From positions 87,501-151,500 of the forward strand of contig NZ_CP064048.1 of assembly GCF_020923495.1 (NCBI RefSeq): a DNA stretch of 64,000 bases, given 5' to 3'. Below the pieces are notes generated by a model. The model was not told the origin of the DNA. It did no database searches and worked only from the letters and a program-made list of their open reading frames with translations. Source of the DNA: Brevibacillus sedimenti. GTDB taxonomy: Bacteria; Bacillota; Bacilli; Brevibacillales; Brevibacillaceae. Positions within the stretch are counted from its first letter, which is position 1; the number at the start of each line of letters is the position of its first letter. This document shows, in pieces, positions 44,236 through 53,247 of the stretch. A program made the position numbers and the translations under genes.

Positions 44236-45389
44236 GCCGGAACGCTCGTCTGATCTACTCTGCCGATTACACCCGCTACTACTTTCACGACGAACATCCG
44301 TTCAACCAGCGCCGGTTGCTGCTGACCTACGATCTGATGAGCGCCTACGGTTTGATAAACGACGCCGACATCCTGCCGCCGCGGCTGGCGACCGACGAGG
44401 AACTGGCGCTGATCCACGATCCGCGCTACATCCAGTTTGTCCGGCAGCAGGGGGAAAGTGACACCGAGCTGCCGCTGGCGGCCGGGTACGGGATTGGCAC
44501 CGAAGACGTCCCCTTCTTCCCGCAGATGCACGAGGCCGCCGCGCTGATCGTCGGCGGCACCTTGCAGGCGGTGGACGCGGTGATGAACGGACAGGCGGAG
44601 CATGCCTTCAACCCAGCGGGCGGACTGCACCACGCCTTTCGCGGGAGGGCATCCGGTTTTTGCATCTACAACGACTGCTCCGTCGCCATCGCCTATTTGC
44701 GCCAGCACTGGGACGCCAGGATTCTCTATATCGACACCGACGCCCATCACGGGGACGGTGTGCAGTGGGCCTTTTATGACGATCCCAACGTCCTCACCGT
44801 CTCCCTGCACGAGACCGGCAAATACCTCTTTCCCGGCACCGGCAGCCTGACGGAACGGGGAGAAGGCAGCGGCTACGGCTATTCGGTCAACATCCCGCTG
44901 GAAGCGTTTACAGAAGATCAGTCGTTTTTGGACATTTACCACGAGTTGATTCCCAAATTGGCGCGCGGCTTCAAGCCGGATGTGATCGTGACGCAAAACG
45001 GCTGCGACGCCCACACCTACGATCCGCTTACCCACCTCTCCTGTTCGATGCGCATCTATCAGGAAATTCCCCGGCTGGCTCATCGGCTGGCGCACGAGTG
45101 GTGCCAAGGCCGCTGGATTGCCGTGGGCGGCGGAGGCTATGACATTTGGCGGGTGGTGCCCCGCGCCTGGACATTGCTCTGGAGCGAGATGACCGATCAG
45201 CCGCTCGCGGACGGCCCGCTGCCGGAAGCGTGGCGCTCCCGCTGGCAGCCGCTGAGCGAACTGGAGCTGCCGACCCGGTTGTTTGACGATCCGTTTCCGC
45301 CCATCCCCCGCCGGGCGGAGATCACGGAGAAAAACCGCATCACGCTGGAACGGGCGCTGATGTACGCGCCGATCGAAACGGATAGCTGA
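44232..45389 (+). CDS. acuC: Acetoin utilization protein AcuC, HDAC-type deacetylase
   Basis: AcuC removes the acetyl group from AcsA, reversing AcuA. The 385-residue protein is a zinc deacetylase of the histone-deacetylase family. Zinc ligands and catalytic residues are in GLHHAFRG, YIDTDAHHGDGVQWAFY, SLHETGKYLFPGTG and VTQNGCDAHTYDPL. The TTG start at 44232 overlaps the acuB stop (TTGA), and GGGGAGGGG lies just upstream. It completes acuABC. Confidence 0.93.
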   Translation: MSRNARLIYSADYTRYYFHDEHPFNQRRLLLTYDLMSAYGLINDADILPPRLATDEELALIHDPRYIQFVRQQGESDTELPLAAGYGIGTEDVPFFPQMHEAAALIVGGTLQAVDAVMNGQAEHAFNPAGGLHHAFRGRASGFCIYNDCSVAIAYLRQHWDARILYIDTDAHHGDGVQWAFYDDPNVLTVSLHETGKYLFPGTGSLTERGEGSGYGYSVNIPLEAFTEDQSFLDIYHELIPKLARGFKPDVIVTQNGCDAHTYDPLTHLSCSMRIYQEIPRLAHRLAHEWCQGRWIAVGGGGYDIWRVVPRAWTLLWSEMTDQPLADGPLPEAWRSRWQPLSELELPTRLFDDPFPPIPRRAEITEKNRITLERALMYAPIETDS

Positions 45390-45437
45390 GCGGACAACCG
45401 GCGTGCCGGTATGAAGGGCATGCAGGGCGCACCATAT

Positions 45438-45473
45438 GAAAAACCGGTCTCTCCCGCGAGAAACCGGTTTTTT
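45438..45473. terminator. Bidirectional terminator
   Basis: AAAAAACCGGT pairs with ACCGGTTTTTT around a GC-rich loop. It separates acuC from the convergent nucleosidase gene. Confidence 0.85.
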
Positions 45474-45486
45474 CATGCGTGTTTCA

Positions 45487-46413
45487 CTATGAACGGCTCA
45501 GCAGCTTTTCCAGCTCGTCTGGCTGAAAGCCTTTGACTGCTTTGTCGCCGACCACCGTCACCGGCACGCCCATGAATCCGAAGCGCTCCACTTCTTCCTG
45601 GTAGGCGCGGCTGGTCATCACGTCCCGCACTTCAAATGCGACGCCTTTGGCGGTCAGCCACTGTTTCACCATGTCGCAGTCGATGCAGTTTTTGGTGGAG
45701 TACACGATCACGCCAGGCGTCATCGCGCGCAGCATCCGGCTGACGATCGCGTACGAACGCTGCGACGCCAACCGGGTAAACTCCGCGAAGTTGACGTGTG
45801 CAGAACCGTCGGCCTTGTCCGACATGGAGCGAACAATCACAAACGGCACGCCGTTCATGGCGCATACCTGCCCGACGGCTGCCCCTTCCATCTCTGTGCA
45901 GTGAGCGTCAAACTGCTCACGGAGCCATTTGACCTTTTCCCTGCTGGCGACGAACTGGTCGCCGGAGAGAATTCGCCCGCTCGCGACCTGCACGTCGTCT
46001 TCCAGATCCTTGCCCGCCGCAATCGCCAGCTCCCGCAGCGCCGGGTCGGCCTGCCACACCCATTGCTCGGTATACGGAATCTGGCCGGGGGCAAATCCCA
46101 GTGCCGTCACGTCAATGTCGTGCTGCACGCAGTCCGTGGAGACGACAAGATCGCCGATGTTCAGATCGGGGTGCACCGCTCCCGCCACCCCGGTGAAAAT
46201 GATCCGGTCCACCTTGAACTGATCGATCAGCATTTGCGTGGTGACAGCGGCGTTTACCTTGCCCACCCCCGATTTACAGAGAACGACGGATGTTCCCTCC
46301 ATCTCTCCCTCGTGGTAGACAATGCCCGCCTTCTCCGTGCTGACCGTGCCGGTCATCGCTTCCAGATACAGCGCAATTTCCTCGTCCATCGCGCCGATAA
46401 TTCCAATGCGCAT
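45487..46413 (-). CDS. mtnN: MTA/SAH nucleosidase fused to a glutaredoxin-like domain
   Basis: Residues 1 to about 230 are a complete 5'-methylthioadenosine/S-adenosylhomocysteine nucleosidase. The catalytic acids are in GAMDEEIALY, CTEMEGAAVGQV and RSMSDKADGSAH. The enzyme frees adenine in methionine salvage and the activated methyl cycle. Residues about 234-308 form a glutaredoxin/NrdH-like module with the redox motif CIDC (STKNCIDCDMVKQW), cis-proline MGVPVTVV and KGFQPDEL. The reading frame is continuous with a short linker, and no start with a ribosome-binding site lies before the second domain. The ATG at 46413 follows CAGGAGGGAACG. Confidence 0.9.
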   Translation of the reverse strand: MRIGIIGAMDEEIALYLEAMTGTVSTEKAGIVYHEGEMEGTSVVLCKSGVGKVNAAVTTQMLIDQFKVDRIIFTGVAGAVHPDLNIGDLVVSTDCVQHDIDVTALGFAPGQIPYTEQWVWQADPALRELAIAAGKDLEDDVQVASGRILSGDQFVASREKVKWLREQFDAHCTEMEGAAVGQVCAMNGVPFVIVRSMSDKADGSAHVNFAEFTRLASQRSYAIVSRMLRAMTPGVIVYSTKNCIDCDMVKQWLTAKGVAFEVRDVMTSRAYQEEVERFGFMGVPVTVVGDKAVKGFQPDELEKLLSRS

Positions 46414-46467
46414 CGCTTCGTTCCCTCCTGCTCCTCTTGCTGTCAAACACTTGTTCCTCTCGGCGCT

Positions 46468-47478
46468 TTAGATTTCTCGCGGCCGGGTGCTTTCGCGGTA
46501 TTCAATACGGTGGGGCAGCAGCACAACGTGCTCCTCCACGTGCTCGTTGTTCATGTACTTGGTCAACAGGCGCATCGCCACTGCTCCGATGTCGTACATC
46601 GGCTGGACGACCGACGTGAGCCGCGGCCGCACCATTTCCACCAGGCGGATGTTGTCGTGCCCGATCACTTCGATGTCGCCCGGTACGTTCAAGCCGGCAT
46701 CCTGGACGGCGTGAATCGCCCCGATCGCCATTTCGTCACTGGCAGCAAAAATGGCGGTCGGCGGGTCGGACAGCTTGAGAAACTCCCCAGCCGTACGCAG
46801 CCCTGATTCGTAGAAGTAGTTGCCGTGGGCCACCAATTTTTCGTCATGCGAAATCCCGGCGTCGGCCAGCGCCTTTTTGTAGCCCTCGTAGCGCATCAGA
46901 CCGCCCAGCGGGTCATTGATCGGACCGGTGATCATCGCGATCCGCTTGTGCCCGTGTTCGATCAGCGCCTTGGTGGCGTCGTAAGCCGCCTGGAAATGGT
47001 CGATGGTGACGGACGGCAATGTGTTGTCCGCATCACGCGTGGCCGCCAGAACGATCGGCACCTGTGCGCTGGTGAACGCCTGCAAGTGGTCTTCCTTGAT
47101 TTCCGCTCCCATGAACAAAAGGCCGTCCACTTGTTTTTCCAACAGTGTGTTGATCAACTGCAATTCCTTTTCCATGCGCTGGTCCGAGTTGCACAGGATG
47201 ATGTTGTACTTGTACATGGTGGCGATATCTTCAATGCCGCGTGCCAATTCGGAAAAAAACAGACTGGAGATGTCCGGGATGATGACACCGACCGTCGTTG
47301 TTTTCTTGCTGGCTAATCCGCGCGCGACTGCGTTGGGCCGATATCCGAGACGTTCGATCGCAGCCAATACTTTTTTTCGCGTCAATGGTTTGACATTCGG
47401 GTTTCCGTTGACAACCCGGGAAACCGTCGCCATCGAAACTCCCGCTTCTCGTGCCACATCATAGATAGTAACCGGCAT
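46468..47478 (-). CDS. ccpA: Catabolite control protein CcpA
   Basis: A LacI-family global regulator that, with HPr-Ser46-P, binds cre sites to control carbon metabolism. The 336-residue protein starts [20 protein letters not shown], the conserved HTH. The hinge helix is [12 protein letters not shown], and the periplasmic-binding-protein-like core follows ([16 protein letters not shown]). The start could also be a GTG one codon upstream. Position between acuC and aroA matches B. subtilis. Confidence 0.94.
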   Translation of the reverse strand: MPVTIYDVAREAGVSMATVSRVVNGNPNVKPLTRKKVLAAIERLGYRPNAVARGLASKKTTTVGVIIPDISSLFFSELARGIEDIATMYKYNIILCNSDQRMEKELQLINTLLEKQVDGLLFMGAEIKEDHLQAFTSAQVPIVLAATRDADNTLPSVTIDHFQAAYDATKALIEHGHKRIAMITGPINDPLGGLMRYEGYKKALADAGISHDEKLVAHGNYFYESGLRTAGEFLKLSDPPTAIFAASDEMAIGAIHAVQDAGLNVPGDIEVIGHDNIRLVEMVRPRLTSVVQPMYDIGAVAMRLLTKYMNNEHVEEHVVLLPHRIEYRESTRPREI

Positions 47479-47592
47479 CACATACCCTCACTTTCCCCAT
47501 AATATGGTTTTCATGATCATTTTCATAAATGTATGCACTTATGATACGACAAGCCGTGCCCGGTTGCAATCGTTTATCAGGCGAGCGGCCCC

Positions 47593-47901
47593 TCATCTCA
47601 TCAGTTTGTTCATCGTTTTCAAAAGTTCGTCAATAACCTCGCTGTCTCCCTGTTGAATGCGGTCGATGACACAGCTTTTCATGTGCCCTTCCAGCAGCAT
47701 TCTGCCCACCGCATTCAGCGCCGACTGAGCCGCCGCGATCTGATTCAGGATGTCGTCGCAGTACACGTCCTTTTCCACCATGCCGCGGATGCCGCGAATT
47801 TGTCCTTCCACCCGGTTCAGCCGGGAGATGAGATTGCTCTTGATCTTGTCCGGCCGCGGCGTGGACCGCTCCGGCGCACAGCAGTGCTCCTGTTCACTCA
47901 T
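47593..47901 (-). CDS. csoR: CsoR/FrmR-family copper-sensing repressor
   Basis: A 102-residue all-helical repressor. The copper ligands of CsoR are present: Cys in DVYCDDIL, His and Cys in EGHMKSCV. An extra N-terminal CC pair (EQEHCCAPE) is as in several Firmicute CsoRs. CsoR releases copA/copZ promoters upon Cu(I) binding. No copper ATPase or chaperone gene is adjacent, so the regulated genes lie elsewhere. The start follows GAAGGGAGCG. Confidence 0.88.
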   Translation of the reverse strand: MSEQEHCCAPERSTPRPDKIKSNLISRLNRVEGQIRGIRGMVEKDVYCDDILNQIAAAQSALNAVGRMLLEGHMKSCVIDRIQQGDSEVIDELLKTMNKLMR

Positions 47902-48031
47902 CCGCTTTCGCTCCCTTCAGCCATGTCCTCTTGTGCTTAGCTTACTGGTTGGGACGTGTTTCGTCAAATGAAGAGGGCCCTCCCGCCGATCGGAAGAGCC
48001 CTGGACACTTATTTTATGCAAGACGGACGAA

Positions 48032-49129
48032 TCAGCGCTGCACCGTTGGCGTTGCTTCCTTGTACAGACCGGATGCGAGCAGTTCGTCGAGGATGTGGTT
48101 GAACTGCGGGATGTTGACCTGCTGCTTGGCGTCGGACAGAGCGACGTCCGGATCCGGGTGCACCTCGATCATGATGCCGTCCGCGCCGACAGCAAGACCG
48201 GCCTTGGCCGTAGGCAGGAGCAGATCGCGGCGACCGGTGGAGTGAGTGACGTCGACGAATACCGGCAGGTGGGTCTCCTGTTTCAACAGCGGCACGGCAG
48301 AGATGTCCAGCGTGTTGCGGGTCGCTTTTTCGTAGGTGCGGATGCCGCGCTCGCAGAGCATCACCTGCTTGTTGCCCTCGGACAGGATGTACTCCGCAGC
48401 GTAGATGAACTCTTCGATCGTCGCCGACAACCCGCGCTTCAGCAGGATCGGGTGGTTGATCCGGCCGGCCGCTTTCAGCAGCTCAAAGTTTTGCATGTTG
48501 CGGGCCCCGATTTGAATGACGTCGATGTAGCGGGTGGCCAGTTCCAGGTCAGCGGGATTGACGATTTCGCTGATCGTCACCAGGTTGAATTCGTCCCCGA
48601 TCCGCTTGAGAATCTCCAGGCCTTCCACGCCCAGGCCCTGGAAGTCGTACGGCGAGGTACGCGGCTTGTACGCTCCTCCGCGCAGCACGCGAAGACCGCG
48701 CTTGACGTGATTCTCCGCCACGGCGCGCACCTGCTCGTAGCTCTCCACGGAGCACGGGCCGGCGATCATGATCGGACGGCCTCCGCCAAACTCCACGCCC
48801 TTGATCGTGATCACAGTGTCTTCCGGCTGTTTTTTGCGGCTGACCAAAAGAACCTTTTTATTGTCGTCTTTCATCAGATCGAGCGACGCCTGGAAAATTT
48901 GCTTGAACAGATGGCGGATCGTATTGTCGCTGAACGGACCGTTGTTGTTCTCCACCAGCTGGGTGAGCATTTGGCGCTCCCGTTCCGGATCAAAGGGGTT
49001 GACGCCCTGCTTTACTTTCTCTTTGCCCAGCTCCTGAACGAGTTCGGCCCGCTTGTTGATCAATGCGAGAATCTGCAGGTTGATCTCGTCAATCTGTTTG
49101 CGCATGGTTTCGATTTGGTCGTGTGCCAT
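48032..49129 (-). CDS. aroA: Bifunctional chorismate mutase / DAHP synthase
   Basis: A 365-residue fusion. The N-terminal AroQ chorismate mutase (about 1-90, [19 protein letters not shown]) serves as a feedback-sensing domain, and the C-terminal class I-beta DAHP synthase (about 105-360) makes the first shikimate intermediate from PEP and erythrose-4-phosphate ([60 protein letters not shown]). This is the B. subtilis AroA (AroG/AroQ) type. The start is ATG 49129 after GGAGAGTGGAGCGAAG, and a clear SigA promoter lies upstream. Confidence 0.94.
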   Translation of the reverse strand: MAHDQIETMRKQIDEINLQILALINKRAELVQELGKEKVKQGVNPFDPERERQMLTQLVENNNGPFSDNTIRHLFKQIFQASLDLMKDDNKKVLLVSRKKQPEDTVITIKGVEFGGGRPIMIAGPCSVESYEQVRAVAENHVKRGLRVLRGGAYKPRTSPYDFQGLGVEGLEILKRIGDEFNLVTISEIVNPADLELATRYIDVIQIGARNMQNFELLKAAGRINHPILLKRGLSATIEEFIYAAEYILSEGNKQVMLCERGIRTYEKATRNTLDISAVPLLKQETHLPVFVDVTHSTGRRDLLLPTAKAGLAVGADGIMIEVHPDPDVALSDAKQQVNIPQFNHILDELLASGLYKEATPTVQR

Positions 49130-49181
49130 CTTCGCTCCACTCTCCTCGTCTTCTTTGTTCTCACCACAATAAATTAGGGTT

Positions 49182-49210
49182 ATTATAATCAATCAAATTG
49201 CCCTTGTCAG
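49182..49210 (-). promoter_or_regulatory. aroA promoter
   Basis: On the minus strand CTGACA (49205-49210), 17 bases, TATAAT (49182-49187). Confidence 0.8.
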
Positions 49211-49240
49211 CAGTTTAGCGCCAAAAAGCATGAAAGTAAA

Positions 49241-49268
49241 TTGCAAATTTGTTTTAAAACGTTTGCAA
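49241..49268. repeat. Palindromic operator candidate between aroA and the FtsA-like gene
   Basis: TTGCAAA (49241-49247) and TTTGCAA (49262-49268) flank a perfect GTTTTAAAAC palindrome (49251-49260). It lies upstream of both divergent genes. No known consensus is matched exactly. Confidence 0.5.
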
Positions 49269-49383
49269 TTTTTCCTCTTGTCGAGAAGATTGCCTGTTTC
49301 GACAGGATTCTCCGCACTTCGAGTCGAAAACATTCCCGAAGTGATTTCCCGGATTTTCCTATGGAATGAGGAGTGACCTGATT

Positions 49384-51561
49384 TTGTCGGACATTGTGCA
49401 AACAGCTTCGGATGAGCTGATCTTTGCTTTGGATATTGGGACACGCAGCGTAATCGGGCTGATCGTCGAGCCTTCGGGCGATCGGTTCCGCATCATCGAC
49501 TGCGCCATCCGTGAACATGACGAACGCTCCATGCTGGACGGACAGATTCACGACGTCGACGCCGTCGCCAAAGTCATTCGGCAGGTCAAGGAGCAGTTGG
49601 AAGAAACGCACGGCTCACTGAAACGGGTGGCTGTGGCGGCGGCCGGCCGTTCGCTGCGGACGCGGCGGGTGCGGATGGAGATGCCGATTGCCCCGCACGC
49701 AACCATCTCCCGCGACGACGTGCTGGCCCTGGAGTTTTCCGCCGTTCAGGAAGCCCAGGCCCAACTGGCCCATGAACTGAACGAACGGGACGTCACCCGC
49801 TACTACTGCGTTGGATACAGCGTCGTCAACTACTACCTGGACGGCGAACTGATCGGCAACCTGCTCCACCAACGCGGGGACACTGCCAGCGTCGAGGTGA
49901 TCGCCACGTTTTTGCCCCGCGTGGTCGTGGACTCGCTGCTGGCTGCGCTGAAGCACTGTGACCTGGAAATGCAGGCGCTGACCCTGGAGCCGATCGCGGC
50001 GATCAACGTGCTGATCCCTGTCACCATGCGCAGGTTGAACATCGCGCTGGTGGACATTGGCGCCGGCACTTCCGACGTGGCCCTGACCGAGGAAGGGACG
50101 ATCACCGCCTACGGCATGGTGCCGGTAGCCGGGGACGAGATTACCGATGCCCTGATGAACGCCTTTTTGCTCGACTTCCCAATGGCAGAGGAAGTGAAGC
50201 GGGCGCTCTCTTCCAGCGAAACGGTATCGTTCACCGACATACTCGGGATGGAGCACAACCTGTCGTCTGCCGAGGTGGCAGCTGCCATCGACAGTGACAT
50301 CCGCCACCTGGCTGTCAACATCGCAAACAAAATCCTGGAACTGAACGGCAAGCCGCCGCAAGCCGTGATGCTGATCGGCGGGGGCAGCCTGACGCCTAGA
50401 CTGACAGAACGCGTCGCGGAAGCGCTGAAGCTGCCGCCGTCTCGCGTCGCGGTCCGGGGCGCAGATGCCATCCGGCAGTTTGTGGACGAACATCCAAACA
50501 TCACCGGACCGGAATTCGTCACACCGGTCGGCATCGCCGTCGCGGCGCGCCGCCATCCGGTCAAATACGTGACCGTCACCGTCAACGACGCGCCGATCCG
50601 CATCTTCGACCTGCGCAACATGACGGTCGGCGACGCGCTGATTGCGGCCGGCATGGACATCCGCCGTCTCTACGGCCGCCCCGGCATGGCGATGTCGCTG
50701 ACCGTAAACGGCCGAATCAAAATCATTCCGGGCGGCCACGGCACCCCGCCCGTCATCGAGAAAAACGGGGAAGCGTCGGGGCTGGACGCCCCCGTGGCGG
50801 ACGGCGATGTGATCGTCGTCGTGCCCGGTCAGGACGGCCGCGAAGCGGAGGCGCGGGTGCTGGATCTGCTGGACCGCCTGGACACGCTGGAGCTCACCTG
50901 CAACGGCCAGCCGCTGTCACTCGGCCCCATCGCCCTGGTCAACGGCGTGCGGCAACCGCTGGACGCCCCTCTCGCCGACCGCAGTGAGCTGGAGATTCGT
51001 CTGCCCGGCACGGTGGAAGAGGTGCTGCGGGAAGCGGGGCTGCTCCCGGACGGAGACGAAGCAGCGCCGCCTCCCCTCCGGTTCAGCGTCAACGGCCGCT
51101 CATACACCCTGCCAACCCGCAACCTCCGGGTGGAGGTAAACGGCAAACCGGCCGCACTGGACGATCGCGTGCGGCAGGGCGATGAGCTGGCATTCCGGGT
51201 GGAAGAACTGACGATTCCCGCCATCCGCGACGTCATTCCTCTCGAGGAGTGGGGGCAGGAGACGATCACCGTCCACTTCAACGGTCAGCCTGTCGTGCTG
51301 CCTGTGGGCGGCGTATCCGTCACGGTGGACGGCCGACCGGCACAGGCGGACGATCCCGTCCGGGACGGCGCGGTGATTACCGTAAAGGCAGCCGAGCCCG
51401 TCGCGCCCCTGTTCAGTGACGTTTTCCGCTATGTCGACGTCCCGCTGGAAAAGCCGACGGGCGAAGGCAACTTTCGCCTGGTGACGCTCGTCAACGGGGA
51501 GCCGGCTTCGTACCACACGGTGTTAAAGAACGGCGACAAACTGGAACTGTATTGGGAGTAA
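49384..51561 (+). CDS. FtsA-like actin-fold ATPase with long beta-rich C-terminal tail
   Basis: A 725-residue protein. Its first about 390 residues have the FtsA/PilM actin fold: ALDIGTRSVIGLIVE (phosphate 1), DIGAGTSDVALTEEG (phosphate 2), the SHS2/1C-type insertion between them, and MLIGGGSLTPRLTERV (adenosine motif). The remaining 330 residues are repeated short beta-rich units (YVTVTVNDAPIRIFDL, LELTCNGQPLSLGPI, LRFSVNGRSYTLPT, ITVHFNGQPVVLPV) that look like tandem beta-grasp or SLBB-like modules. I prefer the TTG at 49384, eight bases after GAGGAGTG; an ATG at 49366 has no ribosome-binding site. It is not the dcw-cluster FtsA. Role unknown, perhaps cell-envelope scaffolding. Confidence 0.82.
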   Translation: MSDIVQTASDELIFALDIGTRSVIGLIVEPSGDRFRIIDCAIREHDERSMLDGQIHDVDAVAKVIRQVKEQLEETHGSLKRVAVAAAGRSLRTRRVRMEMPIAPHATISRDDVLALEFSAVQEAQAQLAHELNERDVTRYYCVGYSVVNYYLDGELIGNLLHQRGDTASVEVIATFLPRVVVDSLLAALKHCDLEMQALTLEPIAAINVLIPVTMRRLNIALVDIGAGTSDVALTEEGTITAYGMVPVAGDEITDALMNAFLLDFPMAEEVKRALSSSETVSFTDILGMEHNLSSAEVAAAIDSDIRHLAVNIANKILELNGKPPQAVMLIGGGSLTPRLTERVAEALKLPPSRVAVRGADAIRQFVDEHPNITGPEFVTPVGIAVAARRHPVKYVTVTVNDAPIRIFDLRNMTVGDALIAAGMDIRRLYGRPGMAMSLTVNGRIKIIPGGHGTPPVIEKNGEASGLDAPVADGDVIVVVPGQDGREAEARVLDLLDRLDTLELTCNGQPLSLGPIALVNGVRQPLDAPLADRSELEIRLPGTVEEVLREAGLLPDGDEAAPPPLRFSVNGRSYTLPTRNLRVEVNGKPAALDDRVRQGDELAFRVEELTIPAIRDVIPLEEWGQETITVHFNGQPVVLPVGGVSVTVDGRPAQADDPVRDGAVITVKAAEPVAPLFSDVFRYVDVPLEKPTGEGNFRLVTLVNGEPASYHTVLKNGDKLELYWE

Positions 51562-51575
51562 CCGTCTGCTCTCAC

Positions 51576-51616
51576 AAAAAAACGGGTGCGGCCCTTACAA
51601 GCCCACCCGTTTTTTT
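51576..51616. terminator. Bidirectional terminator
   Basis: AAAAAAACGGGTG pairs with CACCCGTTTTTTT. It ends the FtsA-like gene; about 100 bases of unassigned sequence follow before ytxJ. Confidence 0.85.
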
Positions 51617-51716
51617 GTGCAGTTTCACATTCGCGGCGCCACCCTGGGACGAGGCCGACAGCGAAGACAGGCGGACGCTTGCGTTCGCCCCTCCCCCGCC
51701 GTTCGCTGCATCCGCT

Positions 51717-52043
51717 CTAGCCTTGCACAGCCTCGCGGATGGCGTCCTTGGTAATTTTCCAGTGGGAGGTGTGCCATTTTACCTGGCCGTCCTCCAGCAG
51801 AAAAATCTGCGGGGACTCGTGTTTGATGGCAAAGCGCTCCTCCACCGCGTTGGAGACAGGACGGTCCTCGCGCACGAGAATGACCGCCGCGGGAAGTTGC
51901 TGTTCGCTGAGGAACGCCTGAAACTCTTCATAAGCGGTCGTGCTGATCGGGCAGATCGTGCTGTGCTTGAACAGCAGCCGTTTGCCCGCGCCCGACACGA
52001 ATTGATCCAGTTCCTCCAGCGTGTGCAGTTGTACTTCCGTCAC
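51717..52043 (-). CDS. ytxJ: YtxJ, bacillithiol-system thioredoxin-like protein
   Basis: A 108-residue monothiol thioredoxin-fold protein. The redox segment is HSTICPISTTAYEEF with a single Cys in a TxCPIS motif, the cis-proline region is HESPQIFLLEDG, and the end is HWKITKDAIREAV, all typical of YtxJ (BrxC-type bacilliredoxin). It would reduce bacillithiol mixed disulfides. Its place in the ccpA-aroA neighbourhood agrees with B. subtilis. Confidence 0.9.
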   Translation of the reverse strand: MTEVQLHTLEELDQFVSGAGKRLLFKHSTICPISTTAYEEFQAFLSEQQLPAAVILVREDRPVSNAVEERFAIKHESPQIFLLEDGQVKWHTSHWKITKDAIREAVQG

Positions 52044-52245
52044 GAAGAATCGCTCCTCTCACATCTGGTGCATGCGTCTACCAGTATACGGAATCGCATC
52101 GGCGAAGTCTACGTTTCCCGTGCGATACAGCCCGCAGGCCAGCGCGCGGCGATATCTCGTAAATGCAGCAGAATTCTTACGGCACAGCGAAAAAAGAGCC
52201 GTCCTTTCGTGAGGACAACCCGGTTCGCCTAGACCATGATTTTCG

Positions 52246-52626
52246 TCAAACGCTGTCGCAATTCGTGCATCCATTTCTGGTCCCCAGCGATCGGGCCAGC
52301 AAAAACAGGTCCAACAATTCGTTCACCCGCTCCTGCAACGCCTCTCGCACAGTCGCATCCTCTTTCTCTTTGGCGATGAGCACCATCAAATGGGAAAGTT
52401 CTGACACGTCTTCAAAATTAATCGATTGGCGCTGCGGATGTTGGCCCCATTCCTCCATCAGTTTCTTCAGATCAGCTTTGATGACGTCCACCACCTGGGA
52501 ATGGCTGCAAGCATCGTTTTCGCAGACGTGTACCGGCACGTTCATGATTTTCACGCGGCCGCGGTACACGACGTTGCGCAGCACGAGCTCCATGCCACTT
52601 CCGCAGCGGCTGCATTTCTTGTACAT
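52246..52626 (-). CDS. YgiT-type zinc-finger protein
   Basis: The 126-residue protein begins MYKKCSRCGSGMEL and has a second cysteine pair in VHVCENDACSHSQV, a four-Cys zinc site like that of YgiT/MqsA N-terminal domains. The C-terminal half is helical (KADLKKLMEEW, ALQERVNELLDLFLLARSL) and lacks an obvious HTH, and no MqsR toxin gene is adjacent. Another Cys pair ends the protein (NGCTNCDSV). Function unknown; small zinc-ribbon proteins of this kind are frequent in Bacillales. The 200 bases to ytxJ hold nothing convincing. Confidence 0.7.
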   Translation of the reverse strand: MYKKCSRCGSGMELVLRNVVYRGRVKIMNVPVHVCENDACSHSQVVDVIKADLKKLMEEWGQHPQRQSINFEDVSELSHLMVLIAKEKEDATVREALQERVNELLDLFLLARSLGTRNGCTNCDSV

Positions 52627-52738
52627 GGGTTCACCTCTATCCGCATCTGTGTACTCCCCCTACGTATTCGAGCCTTCTTTCTGCAATCCTGCCCAAAACG
52701 AGGTGGTACTTGGTGGATGGATTGACATTCCCAAGCAG

Positions 52739-52773
52739 AAAAAAACGCCCGGCGGCTGACCTCCCGCCGGACG
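52739..52773 (-). terminator. Terminator of the 74-residue zinc-ribbon gene
   Basis: On the minus strand CCGGCGG pairs with CCGCCGG, followed by GCGTTTTTTT. Confidence 0.7.
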
Positions 52774-52849
52774 AAAGAACAAGACCGGACAGGGATCAAC
52801 CGCCGGGCGCAGCCACCAAGCGGCATCGCTTCGGCAACACTGCCGACGA

Positions 52850-53074
52850 TCAAGCGTATATGGCGTTCACTTTCTCGCAATGCGGGCAGACAGCCACTTT
52901 TCCGGAACGGCCCAGCTCGTCCTCGACGCGATAGCCGGTGATTCGCTCGGAGAAGCAAAACAGGCATTCCGTGTTAAAGTCCATATCGTACTGTGCCTTC
53001 CATACGATCGATTTAAAATCCTCGCCGACGCTGATCAAAATCGTCGGAGCCTCGTGAAGCAAAGCTCTGCGCAT
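52850..53074 (-). CDS. Small zinc-ribbon-like protein (74 aa)
   Basis: The product begins MRRALLHEAPTILISVGEDF and has two CxxC pairs, TECLFCFSE and AVCPHCEKV, likely holding one metal. I chose the start at 53074 because AAAGGATGG precedes it by 8 bases. The terminator follows about 75 bases after the stop. No family is recognised. Confidence 0.65.
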   Translation of the reverse strand: MRRALLHEAPTILISVGEDFKSIVWKAQYDMDFNTECLFCFSERITGYRVEDELGRSGKVAVCPHCEKVNAIYA

Positions 53075-53247
53075 GACAACTGCCATCCTTTCATATCGCG
53101 TAGTCTTTACGTATCCTCTAGCTTTTCCATGTTTTCAGAATAATATACTTCCCAAAAATGGGCATTTGCCCGTTACGGCTCTGTGTGAAAACCCATATGT
53201 TATGGGTGTAAGCACAAGAGGCTTAACAAACAAAAGGAGGATGTTTG

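Noticed and set aside
47970-48002. Terminator after aroA
   Set aside because: GGGC / GCCC pairing is present but the T-run is poor (TCTTCATTT), so I did not list it.
52059-52274. 71-residue minus-strand frame between ytxJ and the zinc-finger gene
   Set aside because: It overlaps the end of the zinc-finger gene, has no ribosome-binding site and shows no conserved-looking pattern.
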